A stretch of 64,000 bases of DNA, from NCBI GenBank assembly GCA_963707515.1, contig CAVPQI010000001.1, positions 1,550,001 to 1,614,000 on the forward strand, in the 5' to 3' direction. Source of the stretch: Sva-07 sp963707515 (GTDB lineage Bacteria > Actinomycetota > Acidimicrobiia > Acidimicrobiales > Ilumatobacteraceae). The notes below the pieces were generated by a model that saw nothing but the letters and a program-made list of their open reading frames with translations, was not told the origin of the DNA and did not search any database. Within the stretch, counting starts at the first letter, position 1; each line of letters starts with the position of its first letter. Below are positions 32,644 to 41,707 of this stretch, piece by piece. A program made the translations under genes and the position numbers.

Positions 32644-32945
32644 TTGATCACCTCTCCGCTCGGGCGGGCGACGCGCACCTTCGTGCCGTCGTCCTGGATC
32701 TGGTAGCCAACGCGGACCTTCTTGCCCTTGTGCACCAGCATCACGTTGCTGGCATCGAGCGGCAGGTCCTTCTCGATGATGCCGCCCTGCTCGTTGGCAC
32801 GGCGCGCCTTCTGGTGCTTCGACGCCACGTTGACGCCGTTGACGATGATCTTGTTGGTCTTCGGGAAGACATAGGCGATCTCGCCCTGCTTGCCCTTGTC
32901 CTTGCCGGTGATCACCTCGACGGTGTCACCCTTCTTCAGCTTCAT
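32640..32945 (-). CDS. rplX: 50S ribosomal protein L24
   Basis: The 101-residue L24 initiates 50S assembly. It opens MKLKKGDTVEVITGKDKGKQ (KOW motif) and continues GEIAYVFPKTNKIIVNGVNV, then ASKHQKARRANEQGGIIEKD. Length and motifs are standard. It is 2 nt after rplN and overlaps rplE by 4 nt. Confidence 0.96.
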   Translation of the reverse strand: MKLKKGDTVEVITGKDKGKQGEIAYVFPKTNKIIVNGVNVASKHQKARRANEQGGIIEKDLPLDASNVMLVHKGKKVRVGYQIQDDGTKVRVARPSGEVIK

Positions 32946-32947
32946 GA

Positions 32948-33316
32948 TCAGAGCACCTCCGGCGCCAGCGACACGATGCGCATGAACTTGCGGTCACGCA
33001 GCTCACGGCCGACCGGGCCGAAGATGCGCGTGCCGCGCGGGGTCAGGTCGTCCTTGATGAGCACGGCTGCGTTCTCGTCGAAGCGGATGTAGCTGCCATC
33101 CGGACGACGCTTCTCCTTCTTGGTGCGAACGACGACGCACTTGACGACGTCGCCCTTCTTGACGGCGGCGCCGGGCATCGCGTCCTTGACCGTGGCGACG
33201 AAGATGTCGCCGATCGAGGCATAGCGACGGCGCGTGCCACCGAGGACCTTGATGCACAGCACTTCCTTGGCGCCGGAGTTGTCGGCGACGCGGAGGCGCG
33301 ACTCTTGCTGAATCAT
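32948..33316 (-). CDS. rplN: 50S ribosomal protein L14
   Basis: The 122-residue L14 forms bridge B8 and is a docking site for RsfS. It has MIQQESRLRVADNSGAKEVL, RRRYASIGDIFVATVKDAMP and a C-terminal RGTRIFGPVGRELRDRKFMR. It overlaps the rpsQ stop by 4 nt. No unusual features. Confidence 0.96.
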   Translation of the reverse strand: MIQQESRLRVADNSGAKEVLCIKVLGGTRRRYASIGDIFVATVKDAMPGAAVKKGDVVKCVVVRTKKEKRRPDGSYIRFDENAAVLIKDDLTPRGTRIFGPVGRELRDRKFMRIVSLAPEVL

Positions 33317-33636
33317 TTCGCCCTCTCCAGCACCTCGGTGACGCGCCAGCGCTTGTTCTTGCTCAGCGGGCGGGTCTCCATGACCCGGACGCGGTCGCCG
33401 ACGTTGACATCGTTGGTCTCGTCGTGGGCGTACAGCTTCTTGGTCCGCTGGACGAACTTGTTGTACTTGGCGTGACGCACCCGGTCGACGACGGCGACGA
33501 CCGCCGTCTTGTCCATCGCGTTCGACACGACGACGCCGACGCGAACCTTGCGGGCGGCACGCTCGATGTCGGTGGCGCCGGCCTCGCTGCTCACGCTGAC
33601 GTCTGTGTTGGTGGAGTCAGTCATCTCGTCACTCAC
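33313..33636 (-). CDS. rpsQ: 30S ribosomal protein S17
   Basis: The 107-residue S17 has VRVGVVVSNAMDKTAVVAVV followed by HAKYNKFVQRTKKLYAHDE and GDRVRVMETRPLSKNKRWRV. A ~25-residue Ser/Thr/Asp-rich N-terminal extension (MSDEMTDSTNTDVSVSSEAG) precedes the core. An internal later start would remove it, but the 4-nt overlap with rpmC supports the long form. Confidence 0.94.
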   Translation of the reverse strand: MSDEMTDSTNTDVSVSSEAGATDIERAARKVRVGVVVSNAMDKTAVVAVVDRVRHAKYNKFVQRTKKLYAHDETNDVNVGDRVRVMETRPLSKNKRWRVTEVLERAK

Positions 33637-33842
33637 TGTCCGGCCTCGGCCGCTTCGATCTCACGCTGGCGGATGAGGGTGTTGATACGTGCGATCTGCT
33701 TGCGCACCTTGCCGATCTCGGCGGTGTTCTCGAGCTGGCCGGTGGCGTTGCGGAAGCGCAGGTTGAGCGCCTCCTGCTTCGTCGCCCGCAGCTCGTCGAT
33801 CAGCTCACCGAGGCTGAGCTCGGCGAAATCGCTCTTGGCCAT
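33633..33842 (-). CDS. rpmC: 50S ribosomal protein L29
   Basis: The 69-residue L29 sits at the exit tunnel near the SRP and trigger factor site. It reads MAKSDFAELSLGELIDELRA then TKQEALNLRFRNATGQLENT and IARINTLIRQREIE. ATG 33842 is chosen over one six codons upstream that would overlap rplP. It is 1 nt after rplP and overlaps rpsQ by 4 nt. Confidence 0.95.
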   Translation of the reverse strand: MAKSDFAELSLGELIDELRATKQEALNLRFRNATGQLENTAEIGKVRKQIARINTLIRQREIEAAEAGQ

Positions 33843-33843
33843 G

Positions 33844-34260
33844 TCAGATCTCCTCCTCACGGGTGATGATCCGCGCCTTGATCGGGAGCTTCTGGATCGC
33901 CTTGTTGAGGGCTTCTCTGGCCATCTCTTCGCTCGGGTACGACAGCTCGAACAGCGTGCGTCCCGGCTTGACGACGGCCACCCAGAACTCCGGGTTGCCC
34001 TTGCCCGAGCCCATGCGGGTCTCGGCGGGCTTCTTCGTCACCGGCTTGTCCGGGAAGACGTTGATCCACACCTTGCCGCCGCGCTTGATCGAGCGGGTCA
34101 TGGCGATACGGGCGGCTTCGATCTGGCGGGCGGTCAGCCAGCCCGGCTCGAGCGCCTGGATCCCGTACTCACCGAAGTGCAGGCCGGAGCCGCCCTTGGT
34201 GAGGCCCTTGGTGCGGCCGCGATGGTGCTTGCGATGGGCGACCTTGCGAGGCATCAGCAT
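33844..34260 (-). CDS. rplP: 50S ribosomal protein L16
   Basis: L16 organises the A-site region of the 50S subunit. The 138-residue protein begins MLMPRKVAHRKHHRGRTKGL and has FGEYGIQALEPGWLTARQIE, AARIAMTRSIKRGGKVWINV, FPDKPVTKKPAETRMGSGKG and SYPSEEMAREALNKAIQKLP. A second ATG two codons in (MPRKV) is an equally likely start. It is 13 nt after rpsC. Confidence 0.95.
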   Translation of the reverse strand: MLMPRKVAHRKHHRGRTKGLTKGGSGLHFGEYGIQALEPGWLTARQIEAARIAMTRSIKRGGKVWINVFPDKPVTKKPAETRMGSGKGNPEFWVAVVKPGRTLFELSYPSEEMAREALNKAIQKLPIKARIITREEEI

Positions 34261-34273
34261 GATCGGTCCCCTT

Positions 34274-35155
<882 letters not shown>

Positions 35156-35156
35156 C

Positions 35157-35936
35157 TTACTTTTCCTCGGCCTCTCCGGAATCGTCGCTTGCTTGCGGTT
35201 GGTCGGCCTCGGAGCCAGCCTCGGAGCTGGCGCTTCCCTCGGCGGCGTCTGCCTCCGCGTCGTCGCTGGCGTTCTCCTCGACGGCTTCGGCCTGCTCGGC
35301 TTCGGCCTGCTCGAGTTCGGCCTCGGCGGCGTACTCGGCGGTGGCGTCGACCACGTCCTGCTCGTCGGCGGCCTCGGCGGTCGCCTCGTCGATCTCGGCG
35401 GCCTCGGCAGCGTCACCGCTGGTGCCGGCAGCCTGCTGACGGCTGCGGGCGACGCGGGCACGGCGGCTGGCGGCGCTCGACTGCGGGCGGCCACGACCGG
35501 TGCCACCGGCCTCGGCGCGCTCCTGGCGGGCGGCGATGACGGCGATGCGCTCGTCGCTCATGCGGGCGACGATCACCGTGATGTGGCAGGTGCGCTTGTT
35601 GATGCGCGATGCCCGGCCACGGGCACGGGGACGGAAGCGACGCAGCGTCGGGCCCTCGTCGGCGAAGCAGGCGATGACGTACAGCTCTTCGGCGTCTTGA
35701 CCGTCGTTGTTGACGGCGTTGGCGACGGCGCTGGCGAGCACCTTGCGGATGTCACGGGCGATGTGGCGCTCGGTGAACTGCAGCACCTCGTCGGCGCTGC
35801 GCACGTCGAGGCCGCGGATCAGGTCGAGGACGACCCGAGCCTTGGACGCCGACGCACGGACGTAGCGAGCGGATGCCTTCGTGCCGGAACGCTCCCCGGC
35901 GACGAACGACTTCTCGTTGAGCTTTGGACCAGTCAT
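35157..35936 (-). CDS. rplV: 50S ribosomal protein L22 with long acidic C-terminal tail
   Basis: L22 lines the exit tunnel constriction. The core (residues ~18-130) has SARYVRASASKARVVLDLIR, IRKVLASAVANAVNNDGQDA, CFADEGPTLRRFRPRARGRA and RINKRTCHITVIVA. It is followed by about 125 extra residues, first Arg/Ala-rich, then strongly acidic, ending EGSASSEAGSEADQPQASDD. The usual L22 is ~115 residues. The end of the tail is clearly related in peptide and DNA to the C-terminal tail of L4 in the same operon. The start overlaps the rpsS stop by one base. Confidence 0.94.
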   Translation of the reverse strand: MTGPKLNEKSFVAGERSGTKASARYVRASASKARVVLDLIRGLDVRSADEVLQFTERHIARDIRKVLASAVANAVNNDGQDAEELYVIACFADEGPTLRRFRPRARGRASRINKRTCHITVIVARMSDERIAVIAARQERAEAGGTGRGRPQSSAASRRARVARSRQQAAGTSGDAAEAAEIDEATAEAADEQDVVDATAEYAAEAELEQAEAEQAEAVEENASDDAEADAAEGSASSEAGSEADQPQASDDSGEAEEK

Positions 35937-36220
35937 CAGCGGCGACCCTTCGCGTTGCGCTCCTGGCCGGCGTGGAACCGGAACGTGCGGGTGGGGCTGA
36001 ACTCACCGAGCTTGTGGCCGACCATCGACTCGGTGACGTACACCGGGACGTGCTTGCGGCCGTCGTGGACGGCAATCGTGTGCCCGACCATGTCGGGGAT
36101 GATCGTGGAGCGACGCGACCAGGTCTTGACGACCTTGCGCTCTCCGGCGGCGTTCTGCGCGTCGATCTTCTTGAGCAGATGCTCGTCGACGAACGGGCCC
36201 TTCTTGAGACTGCGAGACAT
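35936..36220 (-). CDS. rpsS: 30S ribosomal protein S19
   Basis: The 94-residue S19 is in the 30S head with S13. It reads MSRSLKKGPFVDEHLLKKID, TWSRRSTIIPDMVGHTIAVH and VTESMVGHKLGEFSPTRTFR. Standard length. It lies 18 nt after rplB and overlaps rplV by one base (TGATG). Confidence 0.96.
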   Translation of the reverse strand: MSRSLKKGPFVDEHLLKKIDAQNAAGERKVVKTWSRRSTIIPDMVGHTIAVHDGRKHVPVYVTESMVGHKLGEFSPTRTFRFHAGQERNAKGRR

Positions 36221-36238
36221 GTGTTACTCCTTGCCGCG

Positions 36239-37075
36239 TCAGCGGCGACCCTTGCTCGTACGACGACGACGGACGATCAGCTGCTGGCTGGCCTTCTTCT
36301 TGTTACGCGTGCGGCCTTCCGGCTTGCCCCACGGCGACACCGCCGGGCGGCCACCGGAGGTGCGGCCTTCGCCACCACCGAGCGGGTGGTCGACCGGGTT
36401 CATGGCGACACCACGGGTCTGGGGGCGCTTGCCCTTCCAGCGGTTACGGCCGGCCTTGCCGATCTTGATCAGCTCGTGCTGGGAGTTGCCGACCTCGCCG
36501 ACCGTGGCACGGCAGTCGATCAGCACGCGGCGCATCTCGGTGGAGGGCATGCGCAGCGTGGCGTACTCGCCCTCCTTGGCGATCAGCTGGACGGCGATGC
36601 CGGCCGAGCGGCCGATCTTGCCGCCCTGGCCGGGGCGCAACTCGACGTTGTGCACCGTCGTACCGACGGGGATGAAACGCAGCGGGAGGGCATTGCCGGG
36701 CTTGATGTCGGCGCCCTGGCCGCTCTCGACGACGTCACCGACGTTGAGCCCGCGCGGGGCGAGGATGTACGCCTTCTCGCCGTCTGCGTAGTGCAGGAGG
36801 GCGATGCGGCAGGTGCGGTTGGGGTCGTACTCGATGGCAGCGACCTTGGCCGTCACGCCGTCCTTGACGCGACGGAAGTCGATGATGCGGTACTGCTGCT
36901 TGTGGCCGCCACCGCGGTGACGCGACGTCTTGCGGCCGTAGCTGTTGCGGCCACCGGTCTTCGACTTCTTGGCGAGCAGCGACTTCTCCGGCGTGGTCTT
37001 GGTGATCTCGCTGAAGTCGGAGGTCGTCTGGAAGCGACGGCCGGGGCTGGTGGGCTTGCGGGAACGGATGGCCAT
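36239..37075 (-). CDS. rplB: 50S ribosomal protein L2
   Basis: The 278-residue L2 supports the peptidyl transferase centre. It begins MAIRSRKPTSPGRRFQTTSD and has GRNSYGRKTSRHRGGGHKQQ, GTTVHNVELRPGQGGKIGRS and the highly conserved RGVAMNPVDHPLGGGEGRTS, with the catalytic-region His in VDHPLGG. The upstream in-frame extension to 37171 is not L2-like and is excluded. It is 7 nt after rplW. Confidence 0.96.
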   Translation of the reverse strand: MAIRSRKPTSPGRRFQTTSDFSEITKTTPEKSLLAKKSKTGGRNSYGRKTSRHRGGGHKQQYRIIDFRRVKDGVTAKVAAIEYDPNRTCRIALLHYADGEKAYILAPRGLNVGDVVESGQGADIKPGNALPLRFIPVGTTVHNVELRPGQGGKIGRSAGIAVQLIAKEGEYATLRMPSTEMRRVLIDCRATVGEVGNSQHELIKIGKAGRNRWKGKRPQTRGVAMNPVDHPLGGGEGRTSGGRPAVSPWGKPEGRTRNKKKASQQLIVRRRRTSKGRR

Positions 37076-37082
37076 GATGCGC

Positions 37083-37370
37083 TCAGTTCTCGAACAACGG
37101 GATCTCGCCCGCTGCCAGGGTGACGATGGCCCGCTTGGTGTCGGGCCGCGTGCCGATGCGGTTGGTGCCACGGGTCCGCTTGCGCTTGCCGTTGCGGTTC
37201 AACGTGTTGACCTTCAGCACCTGGACACCCCAGATCGCCTCGACGGCGTCACGGATCTCGGGCTTGGAGGCCTTCGTGCTGACCTTGAACGTGTAGACGC
37301 CCGACTCGATCAGGGCGTAGCTCTTCTCCGAGACGACCGGAGCGATGATGATGTCGCGGGGATCCTTCAC
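37083..37370 (-). CDS. rplW: 50S ribosomal protein L23
   Basis: The 95-residue L23 is the trigger factor/SRP docking protein at the tunnel exit. It has MKDPRDIIIAPVVSEKSYAL, GVYTFKVSTKASKPEIRDAV and VLKVNTLNRNGKRKRTRGTN. The glutamate expected for trigger factor binding lies in VVSEKSY. The start overlaps the rplD stop by 4 nt. Confidence 0.95.
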   Translation of the reverse strand: MKDPRDIIIAPVVSEKSYALIESGVYTFKVSTKASKPEIRDAVEAIWGVQVLKVNTLNRNGKRKRTRGTNRIGTRPDTKRAIVTLAAGEIPLFEN

Positions 37371-38098
37371 TGTTCATCCTTTGACTCGGCCTCGGAGCGG
37401 TCGCTCGATGCAGTCGGTTGGTCGGCCGAGTCGCCAGCCTCGTCGCTGGCGCTTCCCTCAGCGGGCGTGCCGGCGGCCGTGCCGGTGGGCGTGCCGTCAG
37501 GGAGGACGTCCTGGGTGAAGACGATCCACTCGTTGGCGAGCACGTCGTAGGCGTTGAGCTCGCCGGGGCCGACGATCTGGACCTTCGGCAGGTTGCGGAA
37601 GCTGAGCGCCGCCGCAGCGTCGTCGCGGCCGATGACCACGAGCACGGTGCCGTCGATGCCGAGCGCCTCGAGGGCGGCCTTGGCGTCCTTGGTCTTCGGG
37701 GTGTCGAAGCCCCACCGGTCGACGACGACGACCTTGCCCTCGGCGGCGCGGTCCGACAGCGCCGAACGGAGCGCGAGGCGGACCATCTTCTTCGGGGTCT
37801 TCTGGTCGTACTTGCGCGGCTTGGGCGCCAGGGCGACGCCACCACCGGAGAAGTGCGGTGCCCGGATCGAGCCCTGACGGGCGTTGCCGGTGCCCTTCTG
37901 GGAGTACGGCTTGCGGCCGCCACCGCGCACTTCGGCGCGGGTCTTGGCGCTCTGGGTGCCGGCACGGCGGGCGGCCAGCTGGGCCGTGACGACCTGGTGC
38001 ATCACCGGCACGTTGGGCTGCACGCCGAACACGGCGTCGTCGAGGGAGACGGTGCCGCTGTCCTTGCCGGCAGCGGTCTTGAGGGTGAGGTCAGCCAT
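37367..38098 (-). CDS. rplD: 50S ribosomal protein L4 with acidic C-terminal tail
   Basis: L4 lines the exit tunnel opposite L22. The 243-residue protein begins MADLTLKTAAGKDSGTVSLD, has the tunnel loop region RRAGTQSAKTRAEVRGGGRK then PYSQKGTGNARQGSIRAPHF and a C-terminal globular part ending DVLANEWIVFTQDVL. About 40 extra residues follow, with EGSASDEAGDSADQPTASSD, matching the end of L22's tail. It starts 2 nt after rplC and overlaps rplW by 4 nt. Confidence 0.95.
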   Translation of the reverse strand: MADLTLKTAAGKDSGTVSLDDAVFGVQPNVPVMHQVVTAQLAARRAGTQSAKTRAEVRGGGRKPYSQKGTGNARQGSIRAPHFSGGGVALAPKPRKYDQKTPKKMVRLALRSALSDRAAEGKVVVVDRWGFDTPKTKDAKAALEALGIDGTVLVVIGRDDAAAALSFRNLPKVQIVGPGELNAYDVLANEWIVFTQDVLPDGTPTGTAAGTPAEGSASDEAGDSADQPTASSDRSEAESKDEQ

Positions 38099-38100
38099 GG

Positions 38101-38748
38101 TCAGCTCGCCTTTCCTGCCTGCTTGACGGCATTGCGGACGAAGACGACGCCGCCGCTGGGACCGGGCACGGAGCCCTTGATGAGGAGCACGTTGCGCTCC
38201 GTGTCGGAGGCCACGACTTCCAGGTTCTGCGTGGTCACCTGCTCGTGGCCCATGTGGCCGGGCATCCGCTGGCCGGGGAACACGCGGGCAGGGAACGAGC
38301 ACGAGCCGACGGCGCCGGGCTTGCGGTGGACCTTGTGGGCACCGTGGGACGCCGGCTGGCCCTTGAAGTTGTGACGCTTCATGACGCCGGCGAAGCCCTT
38401 GCCACGGCTGGTGCCGGTGACGTCGACGAGGCTGCCTGCGGGGATCTGCTCGACGGTCAGCTCCTGGCCGACCTCGAAGCCGTCGACGGAGTCGAGGCGC
38501 AGTTCGACGAGGCGCTTGCCGGGGGCGACGTTGGCCTTGGCGAAGTGTCCGGCATCGGGCTTGTTGAGCTTCTTCGCATCGCGGTGGCCGTAGGTCACCT
38601 GCAACGCGGTGTAGCCGTCGCGTTCGTTGGTCTTGACCTGGACGATCCGCATCGGCTCGACGCGCACGACCGTGACGGGGACGATCTTGTCCTCCACCCA
38701 CGTCTGCGTCATGCCGACCTTCTCGCCGACGATCGATTGCTGTGCCAT
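38101..38748 (-). CDS. rplC: 50S ribosomal protein L3
   Basis: The 215-residue L3 begins MAQQSIVGEKVGMTQTWVED and has ALQVTYGHRDAKKLNKPDAG, GTSRGKGFAGVMKRHNFKGQ and PARVFPGQRMPGHMGHEQVT. Gln in FPGQRMPG is the residue methylated by PrmB in some bacteria. Here it is the first gene of its block, because rpsJ, its usual upstream partner, is about 9.6 kb away at 48.4 kb. It must therefore have its own promoter or long read-through. Confidence 0.95.
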   Translation of the reverse strand: MAQQSIVGEKVGMTQTWVEDKIVPVTVVRVEPMRIVQVKTNERDGYTALQVTYGHRDAKKLNKPDAGHFAKANVAPGKRLVELRLDSVDGFEVGQELTVEQIPAGSLVDVTGTSRGKGFAGVMKRHNFKGQPASHGAHKVHRKPGAVGSCSFPARVFPGQRMPGHMGHEQVTTQNLEVVASDTERNVLLIKGSVPGPSGGVVFVRNAVKQAGKAS

Positions 38749-39042
38749 GGCGGCGCTTTCCCTCTTGGGTTGATCGAGCCGCACGACTGTTGACGGGCGG
38801 CTATCCACGCAAATGCTCCGCCGCTGCGAGCGTCGAGGCGAGCCGGAAGAGGCTGGGCGTCGACGGACGAGCGTGCGGAGCACGGGATCAGGTTGTTGCT
38901 GGGCGGTTCCGATCCCGGGCGATGCGGGGGGCCTGCTCAGACATCGATTGCTGAATGGACTGGTGATCGGAATGCCTCCCGATCACGGCCATGCAATGCT
39001 ACGGGCGGCGTCTCGCTGCGCCAACCCCCCGGCGGCGCGATT
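38749..39042 (-). other. intergenic region upstream of rplC; no gene, one hairpin
   Basis: This ~294-bp gap separates the rplC block from the lipid-phosphate island. I see no coding region. GTGATCGG (38963-38970) and CCGATCAC (38979-38986) form a perfect 8-bp stem with an 8-nt loop, 57 nt past the PAP2 stop, a possible terminator for that gene. A promoter for the S10 block must lie to its left, but I cannot place convincing -35/-10 elements. Confidence 0.5.
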
Positions 39043-39828
39043 TCACGCTGCGCGATCGCCGTCGCGGGGGGCGCCGGGCGTGGCGCTCGTCGACGACGCC
39101 AGCCGTTGCTCGTCGTCGACGTCGTCCGGCCGGCCGACGATCCGCACACACACGATCAGCGAGACCACGCCGAGCAGCAGGCCGGCGGCGACGTCGCTCG
39201 GGAAGTGCATCCCCTGATACATCCGCGACCACGCCACGGCGCCGGTCACCAGTGCGACCGCGGCGATCGTCGCCGCTCTCGCCCAGACCGAGCGGGTGTG
39301 CCAGAACACGACGACGGCGAATGCACCGTAGACGGCAGCGGCGGCGACGTGACCGGACGGGAAGCTGGAGTCGACGGGTGAGTCCTCGAGCCGCGGGACG
39401 TCCGGTCGCGACCGACCGACGATCGCCGTGATGACGATGAACGCCGTCGCCTCGAACACCAGCGTGCTGACGACCACCAGCGGCTCCGGCCATCGCCGCC
39501 AACGCCACAGGGCGAACAGGGCGAACACCGCGGTCACCCCGATCTTGACCTCCGTCGACGCAAGGAAGGCACCCCAGTGGGCGAGGTCATCGGCGACGGC
39601 GGTGCGTCCGTCGGCGAACCACTCGGAGACATCCTGGTCCCATCTGCTGAGGGCGTTCGGGGCGGCGGTGTCGAACACGAGCCAGCCCATCGCCGAGAAG
39701 ACCCCGATCGTGGCGACGAGGGCCACCGCGAAGTGCAGCCAGTCACGCCGGTCGAGCGGCCACGTCGACCGCAGCGTCGGGAGTTCGTCGTGCCCGACAC
39801 GATCTCGTGGGGCGGTGACGGTGCTCAC
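39043..39828 (-). CDS. PAP2-family phosphatase (C-terminal gene of lipid cluster)
   Basis: This 261-residue integral membrane phosphatase has the three-part PAP2 signature: VGRSRPDVPR (~150), SSFPSGHVAAAA (~165) and SRMYQGMHFPSDVAAG (~212). About six hydrophobic helices surround them. PAP2 enzymes dephosphorylate phosphatidate or polyprenyl pyrophosphate at the outer face of the membrane. GTG at 39828 overlaps the DUF1206 stop (GTGA). A second PAP2 gene lies 1.9 kb upstream in the same run. Confidence 0.9.
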   Translation of the reverse strand: MSTVTAPRDRVGHDELPTLRSTWPLDRRDWLHFAVALVATIGVFSAMGWLVFDTAAPNALSRWDQDVSEWFADGRTAVADDLAHWGAFLASTEVKIGVTAVFALFALWRWRRWPEPLVVVSTLVFEATAFIVITAIVGRSRPDVPRLEDSPVDSSFPSGHVAAAAVYGAFAVVVFWHTRSVWARAATIAAVALVTGAVAWSRMYQGMHFPSDVAAGLLLGVVSLIVCVRIVGRPDDVDDEQRLASSTSATPGAPRDGDRAA

Positions 39829-40754
39829 GAGTCCGCTCGCACGAGCTTCTGCTTGGGCGCACTGATCACGCAGAACGCCCCGTACATGAGCAGGCCGACA
39901 CCCGTGCCGATGACCAGCCAGGCGCCGACGGCCGAATCGGCGACCTTGCGCAACGACCCGTCGAGACCCTGGGCGTCGTTGGGGTCGAAGCGGACGGCGG
40001 CGCGGACGAGGAAGAAGCCGATCAGCCCCATCATCGCCGAGCGGCCGAGGAAGCCGACGCGACCGATGGCGATGATCGCCCGCTCCGAGAACGGCCCGAC
40101 GGAGCCGGGCATCAAGTCCTTGCGGAACTCGGCGGTGACCGCCTTGTAGAGGAACACGGCGGCCATCACGATCAAGATCCCACCGATGGCGAACACAGCC
40201 GCTCGGCCGAGGGTGTGGTCCATCAGGTCGACGGTGAACTTCTCGACCCGGCTGTCCTCGCCGTCGGCACTCGCCGACCCGGTGTGGCGGGCGAAGGCGA
40301 TCGCCGTCCAGGCGAGCACCGCGTAGGTGACCGCACTGACGAAGTAGCCGATGCGGGTGAGCCAGGCCTTGACGTCGTTGTCGGCCGGCAGCAGCACCGA
40401 ACCGAGCCGCCAGAGCGAGTACATGATCAGCCCGATGGCCACGATCCACAGCAGCGCCGTGCCGTACGGCTGCTCGGCGATCTTTGCCACCGCTCCGGTC
40501 TGGCTCGCCTCGGAGCCGGACTGCTCGGCGCTCTGGCCGCGCCACGCGTCGATCCCGATGACGAGGCCGAGCACGCCGGTGAGCCCGTAGACGAGTCCCT
40601 TGGCGACCCACCCGAGCCGGCCGATGCGGACGACGCCCGGATGGTCGCTGGCGAACTGCTCGGCGCGGTCGACGCCGACGTCGCCGTCGTCGTGTCCGCG
40701 CTGGCTGCTCGCACTGCCGCGTGCCCGCTCCCTTGAACTGACGGTGGTGGTCAT
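39825..40754 (-). CDS. DUF1206 membrane protein
   Basis: This 309-residue protein starts at ATG 40754, overlapping the lipid kinase stop (ATGA). It has six predicted helices arranged as three similar pairs, each beginning with an aromatic/GR motif: IGRLGWVAKGLVYGLTGVLG, TRIGYFVSAVTYAVLAWTAI and IGRVGFLGRSAMMGLIGFFL. That threefold repeat is characteristic of DUF1206. Its role is unknown, but coupling to a lipid kinase and a PAP2 phosphatase suggests a lipid- or envelope-related job. Confidence 0.88.
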   Translation of the reverse strand: MTTTVSSRERARGSASSQRGHDDGDVGVDRAEQFASDHPGVVRIGRLGWVAKGLVYGLTGVLGLVIGIDAWRGQSAEQSGSEASQTGAVAKIAEQPYGTALLWIVAIGLIMYSLWRLGSVLLPADNDVKAWLTRIGYFVSAVTYAVLAWTAIAFARHTGSASADGEDSRVEKFTVDLMDHTLGRAAVFAIGGILIVMAAVFLYKAVTAEFRKDLMPGSVGPFSERAIIAIGRVGFLGRSAMMGLIGFFLVRAAVRFDPNDAQGLDGSLRKVADSAVGAWLVIGTGVGLLMYGAFCVISAPKQKLVRADS

Positions 40755-41707
40755 GCGTCCTCCTGTGTTGCCGGTGTTCGTGTTGCCGGTGTTCGAGATG
40801 CCGGAGCATCGGTGGTTGCCGGGTGACAGATGCGAACGGCGTCGGGCACGCATCGGATGTCGAACGTGTCGGTCCGGTCACGATCCCCGCCGTCGATTTC
40901 CCACGGGAGGGTGCGATCAAAACGCACCCGGATGCAGCGCCCGGTCGTCATCTCGGTCAGTGGCGACTTGTGGGCCCGTTTCAGCGCCGCACCGGCCATG
41001 ACCCGCAACCACTCCGAGGCCGACCGTGCGAGCACCACACCGACGTCGAGCCGACCGTCGTTCGGTGACGCATCGGGGAACACCTGGACGCCACCGAGGA
41101 TCGTGCCGACGTTGCCGGCGATGACACAGCTCGCCTCGCCCCGGTACCACGGACGACCGTCGACGTCGATCGTCACCTGACCCGGCGACACGTTGCGGTG
41201 CTTGGCGCCGGCGAGCACGTACCCGAGGCGACCGTAGCGGTCCTTGAGCTGGGTGTCGTCGGCATCGCGGATCATCAGCGCGTCGAACCCGACGCCGCCC
41301 ATCACGGCGAAGTACTCGCCGTTCATCACGCCGAGGTCGAAGGGCCGGGCTTCACCGTGGATGGCGACGTCGACGGCGCCTTCGACGTCGATCGGGACGC
41401 CGACGTTCTTGGCCAACAGATTGCTCGTGCCGGCCGGGAGGATCGCCACCGAAGCGTCGAGCTGCCGGTCGACGATCGTCTGGATCGTTCGCCTCACCGT
41501 GCCGTCGCCGCCCCACACCAGCACACGAGTGACGCCGTCGTCCTCGACGAGACGCTTGACCGCCTTGGGTGCCTTCTTGCTCTTCGTCACCTCGTACCAC
41601 GGCGGGTCGGCGTGGCCGGCGTCGGCGAGCGCGGAGCGCAACTGCTCGAGCCCGTCGCCCAGCTGCTTGTCCGCGTGCGCGACGACACCGATCTTCAGGT
41701 CACCCAT
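40751..41707 (-). CDS. diacylglycerol kinase-like lipid kinase
   Basis: This 318-residue soluble kinase has the DAGK catalytic motif VLVWGGDGTVRRTIQT (~65), the nucleotide-site AILPAGTSNLLAKNVG and VMGGVGFDALMI. These are typical of YegS/DgkB-type enzymes that phosphorylate diacylglycerol or related lipids. ATG 41707 is chosen because GAGAGG lies about nine nt upstream; a TTG two codons earlier is possible. The C-terminus ends with a 15-bp tandem repeat encoding RTPAT twice (40765-40794). It overlaps the upstream PAP2 stop by 8 nt. Confidence 0.9.
   Translation of the reverse strand: MGDLKIGVVAHADKQLGDGLEQLRSALADAGHADPPWYEVTKSKKAPKAVKRLVEDDGVTRVLVWGGDGTVRRTIQTIVDRQLDASVAILPAGTSNLLAKNVGVPIDVEGAVDVAIHGEARPFDLGVMNGEYFAVMGGVGFDALMIRDADDTQLKDRYGRLGYVLAGAKHRNVSPGQVTIDVDGRPWYRGEASCVIAGNVGTILGGVQVFPDASPNDGRLDVGVVLARSASEWLRVMAGAALKRAHKSPLTEMTTGRCIRVRFDRTLPWEIDGGDRDRTDTFDIRCVPDAVRICHPATTDAPASRTPATRTPATQEDA
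40765..40794 (-). repeat. 15-bp tandem repeat in lipid kinase 3' end
   Basis: Two exact copies of GTGTTGCCGGTGTTC (40765-40779, 40780-40794) encode RTPATRTPAT at the kinase C-terminus. They lie just upstream of the DUF1206 start. It is in frame and probably only lengthens the tail. Confidence 0.9.

Noticed and set aside
39829..40920. 625-residue frame joining the PAP2 protein to upstream sequence
   Set aside because: The upstream part is an alternative frame of DUF1206; the GTGA overlap at 39828 is the natural start.
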